A DNA stretch of 64,000 nucleotides from Streptomyces sp. NRRL B-1347 (GCF_000720325.1 NZ_JOJM01000039.1:8529-72528), one strand, 5' to 3'; shown: positions 8,722 to 17,539, counted from the stretch's first letter. The notes: generated by a model not told the origin, from the sequence alone. Numbers and translations: made by a program.

Positions 8722-9036
8722 TCACGACAGCAGGAAGTCGGCCTCCCCGGCCTTCGCTCCCTGGATGAACGCCCTGATCTCGCCATCGGTGTAGATGAGC
8801 GCGGGGCCGTCCGGGTCGGAGGACTGGCGCACGGCGACGCGCCCGTCGTCCAGCTTCATGGCTTCCAGGCAGTTGCCGCCGTTGCCACCGCTCCAGGGCT
8901 TGTGCCAGCCCTCGCTGCCGAGTTCGCGGGCGGGCATGCCGTTGTAGATCCGGGAGGATCCGGGGGGCCGGGAATCGGCGCGGGAGTCGGGCCGTGACGA
9001 GGGGCCCGTGCCCGCTCGATGTCGATCTCGGTCCAT
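8722..9036 (-). CDS. DUF397 small protein, partner of the XRE regulator
   Basis: This 104-aa protein has a C-terminal DUF397 domain of about 75 residues. It includes the typical W-x-K-P-W-S-GGNGGNCLE segment, VAVRQSSDPDGPALI and the closing FIQGAKAGEADF. The N-terminus has an extra basic, disordered arm of about 28 residues. The ATG at 9036 follows the TGA of the upstream XRE gene directly, with an AAGGAG ribosome binding site inside that gene's 3' end, so the two are translationally coupled. In Streptomyces, DUF397 proteins pair with WhiJ/Scr1-type XRE regulators and are thought to antagonise or tune them. Confidence 0.9.
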   Translation of the reverse strand: MDRDRHRAGTGPSSRPDSRADSRPPGSSRIYNGMPARELGSEGWHKPWSGGNGGNCLEAMKLDDGRVAVRQSSDPDGPALIYTDGEIRAFIQGAKAGEADFLLS

Positions 9037-9897
9037 TCACAGCTCCTTGCGGACATCCCGGAGGATCTCCTTCGTGCGTTGTGCGGTCGCGGCCTGGGCC
9101 GCCATGCGGTCCATGACCTCCAGATGCGTCGCCACCTCGGCGCGCGCGTCCAGATAGACGGCGCCGGTGAGGTACTCGCTGTAGACCATGTCCGGCAGCT
9201 CCGCCATGGCGAAGCGGAAGAGCACGAACGGTCCGAACGTGCCCGGGTGCGGGCCCGCCGCGAACGGCGCGACCTGCAACGTCACACGAGGCATTTCAGT
9301 GGCCTCAAGCAACCGGTCGATCTGCGCACGCATCACCTCGGGCCCGCCGACGGGACGGCGCAGCGCCGTCTCGTCCATCACGACCCACAGGCGCGGCGCG
9401 TCCTCACGGCTCAGCAGCGTCTGCCGCTCCATGCGCAGGGCGACATAGCGCTCGATGTCCTCCGGCCGGGTCTGGCCGATGGCTCCGGAGAGCAGGACAC
9501 CACGCGCGTAGTCCTCGGTCTGGAGGAGACCGGGCATGAAGTGCGGTTCGTACGACCTGATGAGGCTCGCGGCGCCCTCCAGGCTGACGTACATGCTGAA
9601 CCAGCCGGGCAGGATGTCGTGGAAACGCTGCCACCAACCCGGCTTGTTCGCCTCCTCGGCGATGGTGATGAACGCTTCGGCCTCTTCGTCCGAGATGCCG
9701 TAGGCCTTCAGGAGCAGCTGCAGATACGGGATCTTCAGCGCGACCTCGGCGGTCTCCATGCGGCGCACCGTGGCCGGGGCCACGCGCAGGATCCGCGCGG
9801 CCTCGTCACGCTTGAGCCCCGCGCGTTCACGCAGGTCCTGCAGGCGACGACCGAGAACGACCTGTCCGACGGTCGGCGCCGACCGCGGTTCGCTCAC
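9037..9897 (-). CDS. WhiJ-like XRE-family regulator (HTH + DUF5753)
   Basis: This 286-aa cytosolic DNA-binding protein has an N-terminal helix-turn-helix (about residues 15-60, with RDEAARILRVAPATVRRME) and a long DUF5753 domain. The latter begins near the PGWWQRFHDILPGW segment and includes YEPHFMPGLLQTEDYARG. This architecture is that of WhiJ and of Scr1-type regulators, which control differentiation or antibiotic production in streptomycetes. It is followed by its DUF397 partner (stop-start contact) and faces an AbaA-like ATPase gene across a 207-bp divergent promoter holding an 18-bp direct repeat. Autoregulation through that repeat is likely but not shown. Confidence 0.92.
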   Translation of the reverse strand: MSEPRSAPTVGQVVLGRRLQDLRERAGLKRDEAARILRVAPATVRRMETAEVALKIPYLQLLLKAYGISDEEAEAFITIAEEANKPGWWQRFHDILPGWFSMYVSLEGAASLIRSYEPHFMPGLLQTEDYARGVLLSGAIGQTRPEDIERYVALRMERQTLLSREDAPRLWVVMDETALRRPVGGPEVMRAQIDRLLEATEMPRVTLQVAPFAAGPHPGTFGPFVLFRFAMAELPDMVYSEYLTGAVYLDARAEVATHLEVMDRMAAQAATAQRTKEILRDVRKEL

Positions 9898-9910
9898 GTC
9901 TTACCTCCAC

Positions 9911-9960
9911 CCACTACGCGTCACTCTCTGCATCGGATCTTGCCACTTCGCGTCACTCTC
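9911..9960. promoter_or_regulatory. 18-bp direct repeats in the XRE/ATPase divergent promoter
   Basis: CCACTACGCGTCACTCTC at 9911-9928 is repeated at 9943-9960 with a single A-to-T change. The starts are 32 bp apart, about three helical turns, so both would face the same side of the DNA. They lie 13 bp upstream of the XRE start at 9897 on the minus strand. Position, spacing and conservation suggest binding sites for the adjacent XRE regulator. Confidence 0.65.
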
Positions 9961-10104
9961 CGTAGTCACGCGTTGCACCAACCCACGCCGCACGGTGAGG
10001 CGTTGCGAGAAGTGTGCCATGCGACGTCTCAAAGGAACACGCCACTGTGCACATTTCAGAGTGGCCCTTGCCAAGGTGTTCGCGCCGGGGCGATAGTGGA
10101 GAGC

Positions 10105-10701
10105 GTGACTCCGCCCGCATCGTTAGGAACTGAAGCCACCGATCCCCGACTTGGCGTGTGCGCCGAGGACCGGGCGGCGGCCGCCGAGCCCTGCGTCACC
10201 TTCACCCTGGCCGCGCTGCCGAGTTCGGTAGGCCGTGCCAGGCGGTTGACGCGTGACCGGCTCAGTTCCCTCGCGGTCGGCGACGACGCCTGCGACACCG
10301 CGGCGCTCGTCGTATCGGAGCTGGTCACCAACGCCATCGTGCACACCGCTAGCCGGACCGTCGTCTGCGAGATCCGCACGGAAGCCGACACCGTGCGGAT
10401 CGCCATCCGCGACGAGGGCTGTGGTTCGGGGGTTCCACGCCCGACCGGCCTGCGCGGGCCTGACGAGGAGCACGGGAGGGGGTTGCTTCTCGTGAGCGCC
10501 GTGAGCAACGCATGGGGTGTCCAGGACTCCGGAGCCGGCCTTTCGGTGTGGGCGGAGCTACCGATCACCGGTTGCCCGCCCGACGGGGGCGCGTTCGGCG
10601 CGTTCGCGGACGACGTCGACGTCCGGGACCGCGCGGGACCGGGCTTCGCCGCCGTCCCGTTCGGCGGCACAGGGCTGGATTTGGACAACTTCGACGACTA
10701 G
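10105..10701 (+). CDS. ATP-binding protein, HATPase_c anti-sigma-like (AbaA-like)
   Basis: This 198-aa protein carries a histidine-kinase-type ATPase fold without a histidine acceptor, like RsbW/SpoIIAB anti-sigma factors and the AbaA-like protein of WhiJ loci. The N-box is seen as LVVSELVTNAIVHT (about residue 75), the G1 box as IRDEGCGSG and the G2 box as HGRGLLLVSAVSNAWG. The C-terminal 40 residues are Gly/Asp-rich and not part of the fold. I chose GTG 10105; GTG 10096 is also possible, and neither ribosome binding site is strong. It diverges from the XRE/DUF397 pair, completing the three-part WhiJ-like set. The target is unknown. Confidence 0.82.
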   Translation: MTPPASLGTEATDPRLGVCAEDRAAAAEPCVTFTLAALPSSVGRARRLTRDRLSSLAVGDDACDTAALVVSELVTNAIVHTASRTVVCEIRTEADTVRIAIRDEGCGSGVPRPTGLRGPDEEHGRGLLLVSAVSNAWGVQDSGAGLSVWAELPITGCPPDGGAFGAFADDVDVRDRAGPGFAAVPFGGTGLDLDNFDD

Positions 10702-10837
10702 GGCGACGTCGTCACGGACGGCCACGGCAGGGGCCTGACCGGCGACGCCCGCCACCGAATGGACCAGAGCGCCACCGGAGGCCTTTAGGCCGACGTGACG
10801 GGGATGCGAGTGCGACAGCGATGCGGTCGGGGGATAT

Positions 10838-11293
10838 GTGAGCGCGGGGACATCACGACTGTTCGGCCTTGACACCTTGGTACGGCTCTCGCGCGAGCGG
10901 GAGCGGGCGGTCGGACGGCGAGCCGTGAGTGAGCAGCCAGTGGCACGGCTCGCCGTCCCCGCCGGAATGGGGCAGCCCCTCGGCTGCGACGCGGTCGCGA
11001 TGCCCGCGGAGTTCGGTCCGCGGCTCCTCGACCGGCTGCCCCGGGTGGGATGCGTGTACGAGGACGGACCGCGCTGGTGGTGGATCGTGCCCGCCGACTC
11101 CGACGTGGCCCTGGAGTGGCCGCCGTCGGCGTTCTACTCGCCGGGCGCGCTGGTCCCCGACACGGTGCGGGAGCCGGTACTCGTCCACCACCCGGAAGGC
11201 CCGGTCCCCTATACGCCGCCCATTCCGCTGTACTTGGCCCTGTGCCGGATGTCCGGGGCCGTCCCCGCGTGGGCCGGAGCGGTCCGCGCCTGA
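10838..11293 (+). CDS. Conserved hypothetical protein
   Basis: This 151-aa protein matches no domain I know by name. After a basic N-terminal arm, the core reads as a compact domain with GPRLLDRLPRVGCVYEDG, a tryptophan triplet followed by IVPADSD, and a Pro-rich stretch ending PYTPPIPLYLALCRM. No signal peptide or membrane helix is visible. GTG 10838 has a GGGGGA just upstream, whereas GTG 10925 (starting V-S-E-Q-P-V) would give a 122-aa product that still keeps the whole core. It follows the AbaA-like gene in the same direction after 136 bp and may belong to the same regulatory neighbourhood. Confidence 0.65.
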   Translation: MSAGTSRLFGLDTLVRLSRERERAVGRRAVSEQPVARLAVPAGMGQPLGCDAVAMPAEFGPRLLDRLPRVGCVYEDGPRWWWIVPADSDVALEWPPSAFYSPGALVPDTVREPVLVHHPEGPVPYTPPIPLYLALCRMSGAVPAWAGAVRA

Positions 11294-11319
11294 GCGGCCG
11301 GCCCCGGCCCTGCTTCCGG

Positions 11320-11505
11320 TCAGGCGGCGGCGTGCTCTCCTTGGCCGCGCCGCACGATCACCAGGAAGGCGTCGGTCGCCAGGTCCATCACGACCTCCGC
11401 GCACTGGCCTTCGCTGCGCCGGGCCCGCGCGAACTCCTCCGCGGGCCACGATCCGCGCGGTCCGCCCGCGGGAAAGCGCTCCAGCACCACTCGTCCGTTC
11501 ATCAT
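11320..11505 (-). CDS. Small conserved hypothetical protein
   Basis: This 61-aa acidic/basic soluble protein begins MMNGRVVLERFPAGG and ends VIVRRGQGEHAAA, with a central segment EVVMDLATDAFLVIV that looks like two beta strands. A GGGGGATCAAGGAC sequence just upstream supports initiation at 11505, or at the second ATG at 11502. Its coding character (G/C at third positions, no overlap with a neighbour) supports a real gene. The family is recognisable in Streptomyces, but I know of no function. It lies downstream of and convergent with the 151-aa hypothetical gene. Confidence 0.68.
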   Translation of the reverse strand: MMNGRVVLERFPAGGPRGSWPAEEFARARRSEGQCAEVVMDLATDAFLVIVRRGQGEHAAA

Positions 11506-11639
11506 GTCCTTGATCCCCCGTGTGCTCGACGCAGAGCGACGACTCTGCACTGAGAACAACGCGCGGAGCACCCCCGAGGACTCGCAACGTGACCGATCTG
11601 ACACCGAGTTGGGGCACTCCGGCCACCGCTGTCGACGGC

Positions 11640-12341
11640 TCAGTACACGTATTCGTCGTACTCGTCGTGGTACCGCACCTGCGCGCTGCCCGCGGGGGCG
11701 CCGAGCTCCGACGCGCGGCCCTCGGGCCGCTCCCACTCCTCCTGGCGGCCGAGCGCGGTGAGGTCGAGCAGGCTCGTCGTGGAGCCGAGGCCGTCGAGTC
11801 CGCGGTCGAACGTCGCGTACGTGTGGAAGACGCGGTCGCCGTCCCGCAGGAAGCAGCTGATGCCGGGGCGGTCCAGGAGGCGTCCTGCCGGGTCGGCGTA
11901 CGTCGCGGTGAAGTCGCGGTTGAACTCCGGGCCGCACGTGGAGTACCAGGGCACCACCCAGCCCATGCGGGCCTTGAACGGCAGGATGCGGGTGAAGGGG
12001 GCGCGGGAGGCCGCGACGAACGTCGTGTCCCGGGCCCGCAGATGGGCGAGGTGCCCGATCTGGTCGAGGAAGGCCGAGCAGCTGCGGCAGCCCGCGTCCC
12101 ACTCGGGGGCGAACATGAAGTGGTAGACGATGAGCTGGGCGCGTCCGGCGAACAGGTCGAGCAGCGTCGCCTTGCCGTCGGCGCCGTCGAACACGTACTC
12201 CTTGTCGATCTCGACCATCGGGAGCTCGCGCCGCTCGGCGTTCAGCGCGTCACGGGCGCGCGTGGCGGCCTTCTCCTTGGCGAGCAGCTCCTCGCGCGCG
12301 GCCTGCCACTCCGCGCGCGTGACGATGTGCGGAAGTCCCAT
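11640..12341 (-). CDS. DUF899 thioredoxin-like protein
   Basis: This 233-aa cytosolic protein belongs to the DUF899 family, which is distantly thioredoxin-like. The N-terminus gives the family start, with PHIVTRAEWQAAREELLAKE and later LPMVEIDKEYVF. A central YHFMFAPEWDAGCRSCSAF segment carries a CxxC pair at a position comparable with a redox-active site. ATG 12341 has GGAGGG eight bases upstream; the longer frame beginning at 12368 is less well supported. No redox partner is adjacent. A thiol-disulfide role is inferred from fold and CxxC only. Confidence 0.83.
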   Translation of the reverse strand: MGLPHIVTRAEWQAAREELLAKEKAATRARDALNAERRELPMVEIDKEYVFDGADGKATLLDLFAGRAQLIVYHFMFAPEWDAGCRSCSAFLDQIGHLAHLRARDTTFVAASRAPFTRILPFKARMGWVVPWYSTCGPEFNRDFTATYADPAGRLLDRPGISCFLRDGDRVFHTYATFDRGLDGLGSTTSLLDLTALGRQEEWERPEGRASELGAPAGSAQVRYHDEYDEYVY

Positions 12342-12455
12342 GGCGCATTCCCTCCGGTCGCGATCCACGGTTCTCGGGCGTTCTCAGGAGGGTGGACCGG
12401 GGTCCTCACCGGAACTCATCGGTCGTGGACGGGATTTCTGGAGATTTCTCGGCGG

Positions 12456-13682
12456 TCAGCACACGACCGGCAGTGCGAGCAGGCCACGGGCCCGCATCGA
12501 GGGGCGCCACCGCAGTTCCTCATCGGGTACGGCGAGCGCGAGGCCGGGGAAGCGCTCGATGAGCGCGGCGAGCGCCGTCGTCGTCTCCATGCGGGCCAGC
12601 GGGGCGCCCAGGCAGTAGTGGATGCCGTGGCCGAGCGCGAGGTGACCGCTCGCGTCGCGCGTGACGTCGAGCCGCTCGGGGTCGGCGAACCGGTCGGGGT
12701 CGCGGCCCGCGGAGCCGGGCGAGAGCAGCACGGTCTCCCCCTTGGGCACGCGGACGCCGCCGATCGTGACGTCCTCCACGGGGAAGCGGCGGATGGCGAG
12801 CAGCACCGGGCCCTCGTGGCGCATGAACTCCTCGACGGCGCCGGGCAGCAGGGCCGGGTCGGCGCGCACCGCGGCGAGCTGCTCGGGCCTGCGCAGCAGG
12901 CCGAGGACGGCGGTGCCGATGAGCTGCACCACGTTCTCGTACCCGGCGAACAGGATCAGGAAGGCGAGCGACATCAGCTCGTCCTCGCTGAGCCGCCCGC
13001 CACCGTCCCCGTCCTTGTCCCCGTCCACGCCCGCGTCCTCGTCGCGTACCGCGATCAGGTCGGACAGCAGGTCGTCGCCGGGCCGTTCGCGCTTCTCGGC
13101 GATGAGCGCGGTGAAGTAGCCGAGCAGCCCGGCGACCGCCTCCTTGGCGAGGTGGGGGCGGGCCGGGTCGGGGGCGACGAGCGCGTCGGTCCAGGCCCGG
13201 AAGTCGGGCCTGCGGGTGGCGGGGACGCCGAGCAGCTCGCAGATGACGGTGACGGGCAGCGGTGCGGCGTACTCGGCCACGAGGTCGCCGCCGCCCGCCT
13301 CCTCGATGGGGTCGAGGAGGGCGTCGGCGGCGCGCCGCACCGGCTCGCGCAGGCGTTCCGTGCGGCCGGGTGTGAACGCCTTGACGACCAGGCGCCGGAC
13401 GCGGGTGTGGTCCGGCGGGTCCATGTTCAGGAGGTTGGCGTCCAGGGCGGGCGGCAGCGCGAAGCCGCGGTAGTTGCCGGGCAGGGCGTGCGACTTGTCC
13501 AGGGACAGGCGCGGGTCCGCGAGCGCCTCGCGGACGTCGGCGTAGCGGGTGACGAGCCAGGCGGCGTTGCCGTCGGTGCCGGTGACGCGGCGCACGGGCG
13601 CGCTCTCGCGCAGGAGGGCGTACGTGGCGTACGGGTCGTGGATGAGGCCGTCGAGCGCTTCGGGAGTCGCGGGTGTCGCCAT
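12456..13682 (-). CDS. Cytochrome P450
   Basis: This 408-aa soluble bacterial P450 has the K-helix ExxR at about E285-R288 and the heme-binding loop LGHGIHYCLG with the axial cysteine at about 357. The usual phenylalanine seven residues before that cysteine is leucine. The I-helix reads FAGYEN at about 245-250, so the conserved acid is kept but the following threonine, which normally helps oxygen activation, is asparagine. An Asp/Gly-rich insertion (about residues 214-229) sits before the I-helix. No ferredoxin or reductase is adjacent, and neighbours give no substrate hint. Start ATG 13682 has a weak GGTGAG site. Confidence 0.93.
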   Translation of the reverse strand: MATPATPEALDGLIHDPYATYALLRESAPVRRVTGTDGNAAWLVTRYADVREALADPRLSLDKSHALPGNYRGFALPPALDANLLNMDPPDHTRVRRLVVKAFTPGRTERLREPVRRAADALLDPIEEAGGGDLVAEYAAPLPVTVICELLGVPATRRPDFRAWTDALVAPDPARPHLAKEAVAGLLGYFTALIAEKRERPGDDLLSDLIAVRDEDAGVDGDKDGDGGGRLSEDELMSLAFLILFAGYENVVQLIGTAVLGLLRRPEQLAAVRADPALLPGAVEEFMRHEGPVLLAIRRFPVEDVTIGGVRVPKGETVLLSPGSAGRDPDRFADPERLDVTRDASGHLALGHGIHYCLGAPLARMETTTALAALIERFPGLALAVPDEELRWRPSMRARGLLALPVVC

Positions 13683-13782
13683 GGGTCTCACCCTAAGGAG
13701 TGCCGGCCCGCGGGTGCTCGGCGGGCCGTCACGTACAGGGGCGCGCGGGGCGGTGCGGCACGCCCCCACAGGGGCGCGTCCG

Positions 13783-15144
13783 TCAGGCGTCGTACTCCTG
13801 GATCCGCTTGCCGTGCCCCCGTTCGACCAGGGCGGGCAGCCGTGCGGTCAACTCCCGTGTCACCGCGGGGACGTCGACGGTCAGCAGCTCCCGGTCGCGC
13901 ATCAGGATCCGCCCGTCGGCGATCGTCGTGCGGACGTCGCCGCTGCGGGCGCTGTGCACCAGGGTCGCGGCGAGGTCGTGCACGGGCTGGGTGTGCGGCC
14001 CGGTGAGGTCGACGAGGACGACGTCGGCCCGGCGGCCCGGGGCGAGGCTGCCGATCCGCTCGCCGAGGCCGACGGCCCGGGCGCTCTGCAGCGTGGCGTG
14101 GTGCAGCGCTTGACGGGAGGTCAGCCAGCGCGGGTCGCCGGTGGCGGACTTCTGGACGAGGGCGGTGAGCGCCATGGACTCCCACACGTCCAGGGAGTTG
14201 TTGGACGCCGCGCCGTCCGTGGCGAGGCCCACCGGGATGCCGAGGTCCGCGAGCAGCCGTACGGGCGTGGGGTCCCAGGCGAACTTCAGATAGCCGCGCG
14301 GGGCGCTGGCGACGGCGACGCGGCCGGTGGCGGCGCGCAGGACGGCGGTGTCGCGGTCCAGGATGCCGGTGCCGTGGGCGATGAGGACGTCGACGTCGAG
14401 CAGCCCCGCGCGGTGCAGGACCCCGACGGGCGTGAGGCCGTGCCGGGCGATGCTGTGCTCGGTCTGGGCGCGGCTCTCGGCGGCGTGCAGATGCACCAGG
14501 AGACCGTGGTCCCGCGCGAGTTCCGCGGTCGCGGCGAGGTCGGCGTCGTCGACGGTGTACGGGGCGTGCGGGGCCAGGCAGGTGGTGATGCGGCCGTCGG
14601 CGTCGCCCGCGCGGCGCAGCGCGAAGTCGAGGGACGCCTCCCGTCCCGCGGGCCCCTGCGAGGAGAAGTAGGCCTGGCCGAGCAGGGCGCGCAGGCCCGT
14701 CTCCGCGACGACGTCGGCGACGGTGTCCATGGCGAAGTAGTGGTCGGCGAAGGTGGTGACGCCGCCGCGGATCAGCTCGGCGCAGGCGAGCCGCGCGCCC
14801 AGCTCCACGTCGCGCTCTTCGAGGTTGGACTCGATGGGCCACACGTAGTCGTTGAACCACTCCTCCACCGGCAGGTCCTCGGCGATGCCGCGCAGGGCCA
14901 CCATCGGGGCGTGCGTGTGGCAGTTGATCAGGCCGGGCAGGGCGGCCTGGCCGCGCGCGTCGATCCGTTCGGCGGCGGCGAGGTCCGCGGCCGCGGCGGC
15001 CGTGGTGACGTCGGTGATCACCCCGTCGCGGACGACGATCGCGGCGTCCTCGGCGAAGCCGATCCGCTCCGCCGGGTCGTGGACGAGGGCGGTGCAGCCC
15101 GTGATGACGAGGTCGGCGGGGCCGGGTGCGGCGGGCGCGGTCAT
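13783..15144 (-). CDS. Amidohydrolase, probable nucleoside/purine deaminase type
   Basis: This 453-aa metal-dependent amidohydrolase is of the ATZ/TRZ and 5'-deoxyadenosine/MTA-SAH deaminase group. The metal-binding residues are visible: the HTHAP motif after strand 1 (about residue 70), a histidine in LLVHLHAAES, the APHAPYTV motif and the aspartate in GLATDGAASNNSLD. The composite N- and C-terminal beta-sandwich is present, including LPGLINCHTHAP and GSLAPGRRADVVLVDL. Deamination of an adenosine-type or guanine-type substrate is likely, but the exact one cannot be read from sequence. ATG 15144 has no strong ribosome binding site. Confidence 0.85.
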   Translation of the reverse strand: MTAPAAPGPADLVITGCTALVHDPAERIGFAEDAAIVVRDGVITDVTTAAAAADLAAAERIDARGQAALPGLINCHTHAPMVALRGIAEDLPVEEWFNDYVWPIESNLEERDVELGARLACAELIRGGVTTFADHYFAMDTVADVVAETGLRALLGQAYFSSQGPAGREASLDFALRRAGDADGRITTCLAPHAPYTVDDADLAATAELARDHGLLVHLHAAESRAQTEHSIARHGLTPVGVLHRAGLLDVDVLIAHGTGILDRDTAVLRAATGRVAVASAPRGYLKFAWDPTPVRLLADLGIPVGLATDGAASNNSLDVWESMALTALVQKSATGDPRWLTSRQALHHATLQSARAVGLGERIGSLAPGRRADVVLVDLTGPHTQPVHDLAATLVHSARSGDVRTTIADGRILMRDRELLTVDVPAVTRELTARLPALVERGHGKRIQEYDA

Positions 15145-15274
15145 GCGTTCACGGTACGTTCGCCCACGCATCCGCGCGGGGACTCTGCCGACTCGGGCAT
15201 TCCGGGAGCACGCTGGCGTGAACGGCCCGCCTGGCGTGAACCGATCGCCGCCCGAACCCCAGAGGGAGCCCGTC

Positions 15275-16240
15275 ATGCTCCTCGCCACCTGGAACCTGGA
15301 GAACCTCTACCGCCCTGGCGGCCCGTTCGGCCCCAAGGACAAGGCGGCGTACGAGGCGAAGCTGGCCTCGCTCGCGGCCACGATCCGCGCGCTCGACCCG
15401 AGCCTGCTCGGGGTGCAGGAGGTCGGCGACCCCGGGGCCCTCGACGACCTGGCCGGGCTGCTCGACGGCACCTGGCACACGGCCGTGTCACGGCACGCGG
15501 ACGACCGGGGCATCCGGGTGGGGTTCCTGAGCCGTCTGGAGCCGGAGGTGCTCGCGGACGTGGAGGCGTTCCCGCCGAAGCTGCGGGCCGTGCAGCGGGA
15601 CGACGCGGGCGCGCTTGCCGCCACGACGGGCCGGGGCCTGTTCGCGGTGCGGGTGGCGAGCCGCGCGCTCGTCGTCGACGCGGCGGTCTGCCATCTGAAG
15701 TCGAAGCTCCTGAGCTACCCGGGCGGCCGGTTCCAGCCACGGGACGAGGGCGAGCGGGCGCGCGTCGGCGCGTACGCGCTGTATCGGCGCACGGCGGAGG
15801 CGGCGACGCTGCGGGGTCTCGCGGACGAACTCATCGGCGGGGACGGGCGGCAGCGGGACGTGGTAGTCCTCGGCGACCTCAACGACGAGGTGCAGGCTGC
15901 CACCACCCAGATCCTGCTCGGCCCGCCCGGCTCCGAGCTGGGCACGCCGGGCCACGCCACACCGGACAGGGGCGACGCGGCCCGGCTGTGGAACGTGGCG
16001 CCGCTGATCCCGCCCGAGCGCCGCTTCTCGCGCGTCAACTCCGGCCGCCGCGAACTGATCGACCACGTGCTCCTGAGCCACCGACTGCTGCGCCGCGTCA
16101 CCACCGGCGGCGCCGCGGGCACGGGCCTGCCGGACGCGTCCGGCGCCCTCGAACTGCCGTCGGTGGGGGCGGACCCCGGCGTCCGCAAGGGCGTGGCGGG
16201 CTCGGACCACGCTCCGGTGTGGGTGCGCTTCCAGCCGTGA
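15275..16240 (+). CDS. Endonuclease/exonuclease/phosphatase family protein
   Basis: This 321-aa protein has the Mg2+-dependent DNase I-like fold. Conserved active-site elements in order are NLENLY near residue 7, GVQEVGD near 46 (metal-binding Glu), the DLND motif in VVLGDLNDEV, and the terminal SDHAPVWVRF with the catalytic Asp-His. No signal peptide is visible, so it is probably cytosolic. The substrate (nucleic acid, phosphoinositide or other phosphoester) is not deducible. ATG 15275 has AGAGGGA seven bases upstream. The stop region overlaps a 14-bp tandem repeat, and the next gene, an exported PI-PLC, runs convergently. Confidence 0.87.
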   Translation: MLLATWNLENLYRPGGPFGPKDKAAYEAKLASLAATIRALDPSLLGVQEVGDPGALDDLAGLLDGTWHTAVSRHADDRGIRVGFLSRLEPEVLADVEAFPPKLRAVQRDDAGALAATTGRGLFAVRVASRALVVDAAVCHLKSKLLSYPGGRFQPRDEGERARVGAYALYRRTAEAATLRGLADELIGGDGRQRDVVVLGDLNDEVQAATTQILLGPPGSELGTPGHATPDRGDAARLWNVAPLIPPERRFSRVNSGRRELIDHVLLSHRLLRRVTTGGAAGTGLPDASGALELPSVGADPGVRKGVAGSDHAPVWVRFQP

Positions 16241-16276
16241 ACACGACGCCGTGAACACGACGCCGTGAATGACGAC
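16234..16276. repeat. 14-bp tandem repeat across a stop codon
   Basis: GCCGTGAACACGAC at 16234-16247 is repeated exactly at 16248-16261, and a third, altered copy follows at 16262-16276. The TGA stop of the exonuclease-like gene lies in the first copy. It fills the short gap between two convergent genes, with nothing else visible there. Confidence 0.85.
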
Positions 16277-16282
16277 GGTGAG

Positions 16283-17341
16283 CTAGCCGCGCGGCAGCAC
16301 CGTCGAGAGCACCTGCGGCAGCGGGTACCAGTCCGCCGACACGACGCTGGCGTGCCGCCCCGCGAGCAGCGCGACCCGGTCGCGGGCCTGGGCCTCGGTC
16401 GGCCGGGTGCCGTCGATGGCGGGCGCCACCTTGTGAGCGTCGGTCATGACGACCAGATAGCCCCGGTCGGCGTACCACTTGGTGTCGACCGATCCGCCCG
16501 CGTACACCGAGGAGTCGCCGTCGAAGAGCACGAACCAGGGCCGGATCGAGGCGTCCGCGTACCGTGTGCGCGGGTCCCCGGACGCGGCGCCGAGCACGGC
16601 GGGGAAGGCTGCGGCGTCGCCGAGCCTGCCCGCGGCGGCCAGGTCGCGCAGGTGCGTGGCGTACTCGCGGTCGGTCCACAGGGTGTCGGCCGGGTTGTTC
16701 TGCTCGACGGTGCCGGGGATCAGCTCGACGACGAACTTGCCCGCGAGCGCGGCCCTGCCGGGCCAGCCCTTCGCGCGCACGGCCTCATCGAGCGTGGCCC
16801 CGCCGGTGGCCAGGTCACCCGGCCGGTACAGGGCGTCCCCGAGCTTGGCCTTGAGGAGGGCGTCGAGGTCGGCGGGCCCGCGTCCGCCCCGCGCCTGGAA
16901 GCCGTCCTTCAGCTCGACCTTGAGGAGCACGGGCCGGTGCCCGGGGTGCGCGTCGTGCCAGGCCTTCAGGTCGGCGAGGCAGCCGTCGAGGCGCTGGTCG
17001 CGCGCCTTGGTGCGCAGCTCCTGCGGGCGCTGCGCGTTCTCGCAGTTGTTGTCGTTGCCGATCGGGTTGGAGTGCGAGACGCGCCAGCCGGCGCCGAAGA
17101 CGTTGGTCCACACGTCGAGTTCGAGCATGGCGGCGCCGGAGTCGAGCGCGTCGGCGAAGTAGGGGTACTTCGCCTTCTCGTACGCGTTGTGGACGCCGAC
17201 GCCGGTGGTGGCGCCGTACGAGGCGTCGCTCCCGGTGGCCGTGGGCTCCGCGGCCGCCGCCGTCCCCGCGAGCGAGGCCGCGACGACGACGCCCCCCGCC
17301 ACCATCCCGCGTATCGCCTTCCGCACCGCCACCACGCGCAC
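16283..17341 (-). CDS. Secreted Ca2+-dependent PI-specific phospholipase C
   Basis: This 352-aa exported enzyme carries the PI-PLC catalytic fold of the actinobacterial, Ca2+-dependent type known from Streptomyces antibioticus. The N-terminus is a signal peptide: basic n-region, a hydrophobic core GGVVVAASLAGTAAAA, and cleavage after AAAA. The mature part holds a catalytic histidine (GVHNAYEK), the ELDVW metal-binding strand and the second histidine region WRVSHSNP. It should cleave phosphatidylinositol to an inositol phosphate outside the cell. I prefer GTG 17341 because GGAAGGGG stands six bases upstream; GTG 17362 is the alternative. Confidence 0.86.
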   Translation of the reverse strand: MRVVAVRKAIRGMVAGGVVVAASLAGTAAAAEPTATGSDASYGATTGVGVHNAYEKAKYPYFADALDSGAAMLELDVWTNVFGAGWRVSHSNPIGNDNNCENAQRPQELRTKARDQRLDGCLADLKAWHDAHPGHRPVLLKVELKDGFQARGGRGPADLDALLKAKLGDALYRPGDLATGGATLDEAVRAKGWPGRAALAGKFVVELIPGTVEQNNPADTLWTDREYATHLRDLAAAGRLGDAAAFPAVLGAASGDPRTRYADASIRPWFVLFDGDSSVYAGGSVDTKWYADRGYLVVMTDAHKVAPAIDGTRPTEAQARDRVALLAGRHASVVSADWYPLPQVLSTVLPRG

Positions 17342-17539
17342 CGCCGTCCCCTTCCACCGCACCGGTCAAGTCCGGGGAAACGTACGGGATTCATGTGACG
17401 TCGCGGAAGACGGCGACTTACGGCCACACCTCGTGGCGCTGCCGCTGCGCGGGCCGCGGTCCCCCTACTGTTGTCGACCGTCGAAGATCGGACCTGGGGA
17501 CCACGTCCGGTCGTGCCCCGCCACGAAAGGCACCCTCAC

